Of a stretch of DNA of 52,104 nt, positions 47,598 to 52,104 are shown piece by piece. Source of the DNA: Saccoglossus kowalevskii (lineage: Eukaryota > Hemichordata > Enteropneusta > Harrimaniidae). Each line of letters starts with the position of its first letter. Positions within the stretch are counted from its first letter, which is position 1. The notes under the pieces are model-generated. The model worked only from the letters and a program-made list of their open reading frames with translations. It was not told the origin of the DNA and made no database searches. A program made the position numbers and the translations under genes. The stretch covers positions 767,568 to 819,671 of the forward strand of contig NW_003156734.1 in NCBI RefSeq assembly GCF_000003605.2, read 5' to 3'.

Positions 47598-47705
47598 CAG
47601 TCACTTACCTATGTTGTCATAGAAACAGAATTAATGTGGCAGCAAATCAGCACATAGAAGAGAAAAGAAGAGAAAAAAAAGGAAATACATTAGAAAGTTT
47701 GTCAA
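47598..47705 (-). promoter_or_regulatory. Candidate recursive splice site
   Basis: On the minus strand an acceptor ending ACATAG abuts a near-consensus donor GTAAGTGACTG at 47608/47609, so splicing would leave a zero-length exon. Upstream (47611-47705) there is no AG for about 95 nt, there is a long CU-rich tract (about 47656-47682), and an ATTAAT-type branch point lies about 22 nt before the junction. It lies 35 kb upstream of the next exon of the same gene. The acceptor has TAG rather than the usual CAG. Confidence 0.4.
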
Positions 47706-47991
47706 CTGGATTTAATAACAATATCCATCAATATAACATGAAAAGTTTGTATCAACGTGAATCCTGAGAAAAATTGAAGCGCCCTCTATAGTTGACAAAC
47801 AAGTTTTTGGGACGACATCAAATGATTGATTGTTTTATGCTTGCCAGATGATTTGTTTAATATTTTGACATAAAGCTATCTTGCTTGATCAATTATGAGA
47901 GGAAATGGGTTAACATTTGACGGTAATTGAATGTGATTGGTATGTCAAGTTCAAGGTTAAGTAAGAAGAAGAAAAATATGAGGACTAGAGT

Positions 47992-48160
47992 GTGTATTCT
48001 GTAAAATACGCACTGAAATGACTTTTTGGGTGATTTTTATGCAATTTATTTTTATTGATTGTTGCCAAGTTGAACATAAAATGTAGGGGGAAAAATGTTG
48101 TCATTGGATTTTATTTCCACGGAATCATCCCTTCAGCAATAATTTATTTCAGAGTATTAG
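47992..48160. mobile_element. MITE copy 3, degraded
   Basis: It shares with the 19152 element the order TTCTGTAAAATAC, ACTTTTTGGGTG, GGATTTTATTTCCACGGAAT, CATCCCTTCAGC and AGAGTATTA, in the same orientation. Terminal repeats are eroded and the inner part is diverged. Confidence 0.75.
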
Positions 48161-51100
48161 GATTCTAGGCCTCCATTATTGAACAGAAACTTTCCACAAG
48201 CTGCCGATGTAAATAATGTTTATATGTTTGATTGAGAGGAGTTTGGATGTAAACAAATCTACAAGATGTGGGTTAAGGGTACTAGTGAAATACGTCATCT
48301 TACGTCACATATCAGAATCAGAGTATTTTCGAGTCACAGCTCCACGCACTGTTTCAAGAGTGGGAACGAAATGATTGATCACACGTAATGACGTTTGTAG
48401 CCCACTAGGCTGTGTATTCAGCTGTCGGGTCCCCCTACCATGAAGCGAAACATATTCACGACTGTCGGTGCATGAAATAACTTGCAATAAATTACTAAAC
48501 ATTTCAAATTAACATTCTTGAAAGTCAAACGCTTTTCTGTACCAAGAGAAATAAAGACAATAATTGAAGTCAAAATGTGCCAACGCCCAAGGAGTCAACT
48601 AAGCTTTAGGGTACACCCTAGAGCTTGTCAACTGAAGGCTGCGACCTGTCATATATCACTATACCGTTCTTTTACTATATCCACAAGTTTTATTATTACC
48701 GAAATCCTCCAATTAAGAACAAAAAAAAACACACAAAACTTATTAAGCGTGTCCTATTCACTGACTTTCAGATCAGTTCCATTCATTCACGCCACAACTT
48801 CCCACTATCATTATTGTCCGCCACTTTACCATGAAATGGTAAAGTTTTAGTATCCGGTAGAATAAGTAGTTTTCTCTGGTAGCTGTAGCCAACGAGGTGT
48901 CACTATCTTCCGGCAATAACATTTCACATGTAAACAACATAGCAGGGCCTAGCACTACCTAGTCAAACAGTAGCACACATGTTGGCAATAACCCTAGTAA
49001 TAACATCCACTTACGCTCCCATTTTAATGGAACGACATGCTTACTATGTGAAATTCATGTCAACTTTTTAAGACTTTCACCACTGTTTTTTTATATCTCT
49101 TCTAGTCCTAGGTCACGGTTCATAACAACAAGGGAAGGTACCATGACCTTGACCATATAGATGTACAAGAGGTTTCCATGCAAAGCAAATAAACAAGACC
49201 TTTCAACAATGCAAATCTGATTTCAATGCTTTACTCAAGAAAAGACAAAATATTTAGAAACCTTTTCAGCTGTCTGTGGGAGTTTACTATACCCTCCTCT
49301 CAGCATTTATTATTATTCGGATATATTTGTGGTTTATAAATTGGGATACGACGACCTGAATTGACCTCCAAGTCGAGGACACTATCCCTCTTTTTTTTTT
49401 TGCTACACTGAATACACCTGTATCTTATAGAAACTGAGAACATTCCTCCATGATAGACTAGTAACTTTAATGGCATTTTAAAAAGGAACTATTTTGGTAA
49501 AACAAACCAGGGTATCATCAATCAACAAGCTGTCTATGGCGGATGACAGCCTGGTCTCCTTGAAATGCCCTTTATTCTACGAACTCATCCAAATAAATGG
49601 AAGGACTTGATGCTTAAGTAGACAATACACTGCAATAATAGAGGCAGTACTGAGGATTGTTACCCCCATCTTGACTTTACGGGCAAATTTTTATTTGAAA
49701 ATTATCTTTTTTCATAGGGGTCAGTAGCAGTAATAAGTTGATGTTGTTGAAAAGCCTGTGCAACAGCGTGAAGATTGAAGGGCCCTCCATCGGTGCCTGT
49801 TTATCGTTCCAAGTAGAGCTAGTTTTAAAAGGAACCATCGCTGACTTGTACTGTATCCACTCCAGGTATGCTCAGAATAATAATAATAAAAAAAAAACGA
49901 CTTCTGGTAACGCTATGTACGCTCAAACCAAACAACCACAGGCAGAATTTATTTTGCTGTCCATAGTTAATGGTTATTGGTGCTGTTTGTAGCTTCGGGG
50001 CAAAACAAAGTTGAGCGGCATGAATGGTTCGAAGTCACATGTAGGTCCCAAAGGTACATGACAGGACCCGATGGGAAAGTGATATTGGAACAATTCATCA
50101 TACGTTAGTGTCAAGGTGTCAGGCTAATGACTGATTACACCAAAAGATTAATGAATAGCCGTGTAACAGTGTATGGGCATTCCTATAGACTGCTATACAA
50201 ACCCCTACAATGGCAAAACAATGAGCTAGTAATTTTCATTTAATAGACCTAGCAGCTAATCTGTCTTCTCTACAAATTCCAGCTGTAAAACTTGTCAAAG
50301 TTATCAGGAAGAAGATGAATGATGACCCGACTTTCAATTTATAAATAATAATAAGTCCAGTGTTTGCCTGACAACACATCAGTCTTGTTAACTTGGAGTA
50401 AAAGGTATTCTGACACCGACGATGATGAATCTGTCTCCAGTGTACCCGTAAGTGAAATTATGTCCTATCCATGTCCAGGGAAAGTCAAGTGGTGTAAGAG
50501 CACTAGCAAAACTCTTACTACGGATGGTAATTTGTAAAATTAATGTGATATATCACTTAACCTGGACAGTTACAGTGTTTGTAAATCTCTCTCGTGACCT
50601 AGGAATCTGTCCCCAGTGTCAGTGATGGAGTGGCAATGGTGTGAGTTTTTTCATTACTACCACAACTCTGTGTTGAAGTCAAGCAGCCTTTCACACGTCG
50701 ACTTTCATTCATGGTTTAGTTTAGTTTTTTAAATTGAGGACCATACTTTCATCACTGTGCCAGCTGACAGTGTTGAAAGATCAATGGAGTATGCATCCAA
50801 GTGTCAGGGGAAGACAGGAAACGGCCAGCTTGCAAAAAATGTTTGCTACAAATTGTTGAAATCAACGCAGCAAATTATTGAAAGCTCAGTTAATAGTCAC
50901 TTGAGCTTCACAGATCAGAAACCTATAAATTATTTTCACCAGGGCAGTTTGAAAAAAAAAAAAAAAATTAGGAATATATATCTTATTTACTCTTATCGTA
51001 AATACTGCATCTCCAGGAAACATATAACATAATATGCTTGGCTTTTAAATACTACAAGCGTGAGATATGGGACCAGTCATAATACTGATAGCTGGAGAAA

Positions 51101-52104
51101 ATCCCCAAGAGATATCATATCAAGACCACTGGACATGGGTGATACAACTGGCTTTGAACATGCAGGCGTAACATAAACATCAACTATTCAATGTAAACAG
51201 GAAATCAACAGAGTCTGCTGGGCCATATCCAAGCAACAAACACTAAGCGTTTACCATGACTCAATTCTCATTTCCGTTTTCCCAGATCTAATGACAATTG
51301 TGAGCAAACTTAGGTTATTACTTCAGACGATGAAAGTGATCTAATATCCTGAAATCTGTCAGTTTTGTTATCATCCAAGAATAATCGGATCATCTTTTTC
51401 ACTGCCATACGTTTTAGTCCCATACCTATTACATTTCAATTAAGGGACAGACCATTAGAAATTGGTGGGTGGGTAGACGGTAGAAAAACAGAGCAATTTC
51501 AATTTGAAATTTGTTATGGCAGATTTATATTCCCCCAAATAGACACACCACACCTTGCAAACACAGTGTGCCCTCACCCCAACTTACCCTGTCCCAAACC
51601 ACCCCCTGGGTTTCCAATGGTCAAACCCTAATAATAATTTCTTGCTGTATAAAATAACATACTGTAATTAATTATTAGCTGGTTTTTAATTTCCCTATTT
51701 TCATTAAAATAGTACAGTCTGCTAAATTATAACCAGGTGAAAATTTAAATTCCAACAGAACTTGCTACTTTGAATTCATGAATTATAAACCCAGTGAATA
51801 TGTTCTGAATATTGAAATAATGACATTGAAATCCTAGCGAATATCAATGCTTTTACCATTTTTTAATTTAAATTTTAGTGGAAACACAGCTGTTAAACAT
51901 ATAAACAGGCATGCTATCTTTTATAACAAAAAGCTAAAACTGAGAATTATTTTTCTCCCTTTAAAACTTAATTCAGTTTTGTAGATGATTTAGAGTCTGG
52001 GTGAGAGAGACGAGAATTCCTTTCTGTTCACACATATCTGTAACTTAGTAACATTAATTGTTAAATGAAGTGAAAAATATACAATAAGCGATCCAAGTAA
52101 TAGG
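48161..52104 (-). other. Giant PDZRN intron, right end of window
   Basis: No exon with a recognisable product. Poly-A runs near 48720, 49890 and 50952. The frame at 48518-48850 (110 codons, plus strand) overlaps another frame, is rich in Ser/Thr/Tyr and shows no domain. An AT-rich patch with ATACTGTAATTAATTATTAG at 51659 resembles the MITE ends but I could not extend the match. Confidence 0.6.

Noticed and set aside
50020-50060. GGTTCGAAGTC as a tRNA T-arm
   Set aside because: No acceptor stem, D-arm or anticodon arm could be fitted around it.
50340-50800. Plus-strand stretch with SDTDDDESVSSVP followed by GTAAGTG, and a similar GAATCTGTCCCCAGTGT at 50602
   Set aside because: It looks exon-like for about 15 codons, but the frame ends soon, no acceptor or partner exon is evident, and the repeated phrase is short.

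Overview
This window is eukaryotic, from an intron-rich animal genome. It is AT-rich, has no rRNA, tRNA, CRISPR or prokaryote-type gene content, and no open reading frame long enough to be an uninterrupted gene. Six short minus-strand exons with GT-AG boundaries join in frame into 250 codons. The protein resembles PDZRN3/PDZRN4 (LNX3), an animal E3 ubiquitin ligase family with a RING finger, TRAF-type zinc fingers and two PDZ domains. This assignment is from remembered family sequence, not a search. The many MITEs, minisatellites and large introns suggest a marine invertebrate (lophotrochozoan or invertebrate deuterostome); the species cannot be told.

Layout on the minus strand, in order of transcription. 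From 52104 to 12468 is one very long intron, at least 39.6 kb, with no exon I can recognise. Then come the exons: 12467-12232 (second half of PDZ1 plus linker with a TQT motif), 9752-9617 (acidic linker), 9481-9383, 6941-6879 and 4177-4079 (together PDZ2), and 1129-1013 (conserved segment after PDZ2). The RING, TRAF-type zinc fingers and first half of PDZ1 must lie beyond the right edge, and the C-terminal region beyond the left edge.

The introns hold the rest: a ~162-bp satellite and a CA/TA microsatellite at the left end; a 44-bp minisatellite (~3168-3520); a 20-bp minisatellite organised in 80-bp higher-order units (~4600-5285); three copies of one MITE family (~11508, 19152, ~47992); a 55-bp minisatellite (~34187-34868) with an orphan unit at 35394; a diverged 165-bp repeat (~36430-36950); a 23-bp minisatellite of about 55 units with 46-bp and ~345-bp higher-order structure (~42480-43748); and a 696-bp foldback element with 94-bp inverted repeats differing at one base (44348-45043). 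Possible regulatory material includes RFX X-box-like palindromes (14746, 29077-29107), clusters of POU/homeodomain-type motifs (19.6-20.0, 22.6-23.0 and 24.6-24.9 kb), and a zero-length acceptor/donor junction at 47608/47609 that looks like a recursive splice site in the giant intron.

I did not find an unequivocally new biological system. The most worthwhile leads are the candidate recursive splice site, the near-identical foldback element, the tandem X-box palindromes, and the TQT (LC8-type) motif in the inter-PDZ linker.
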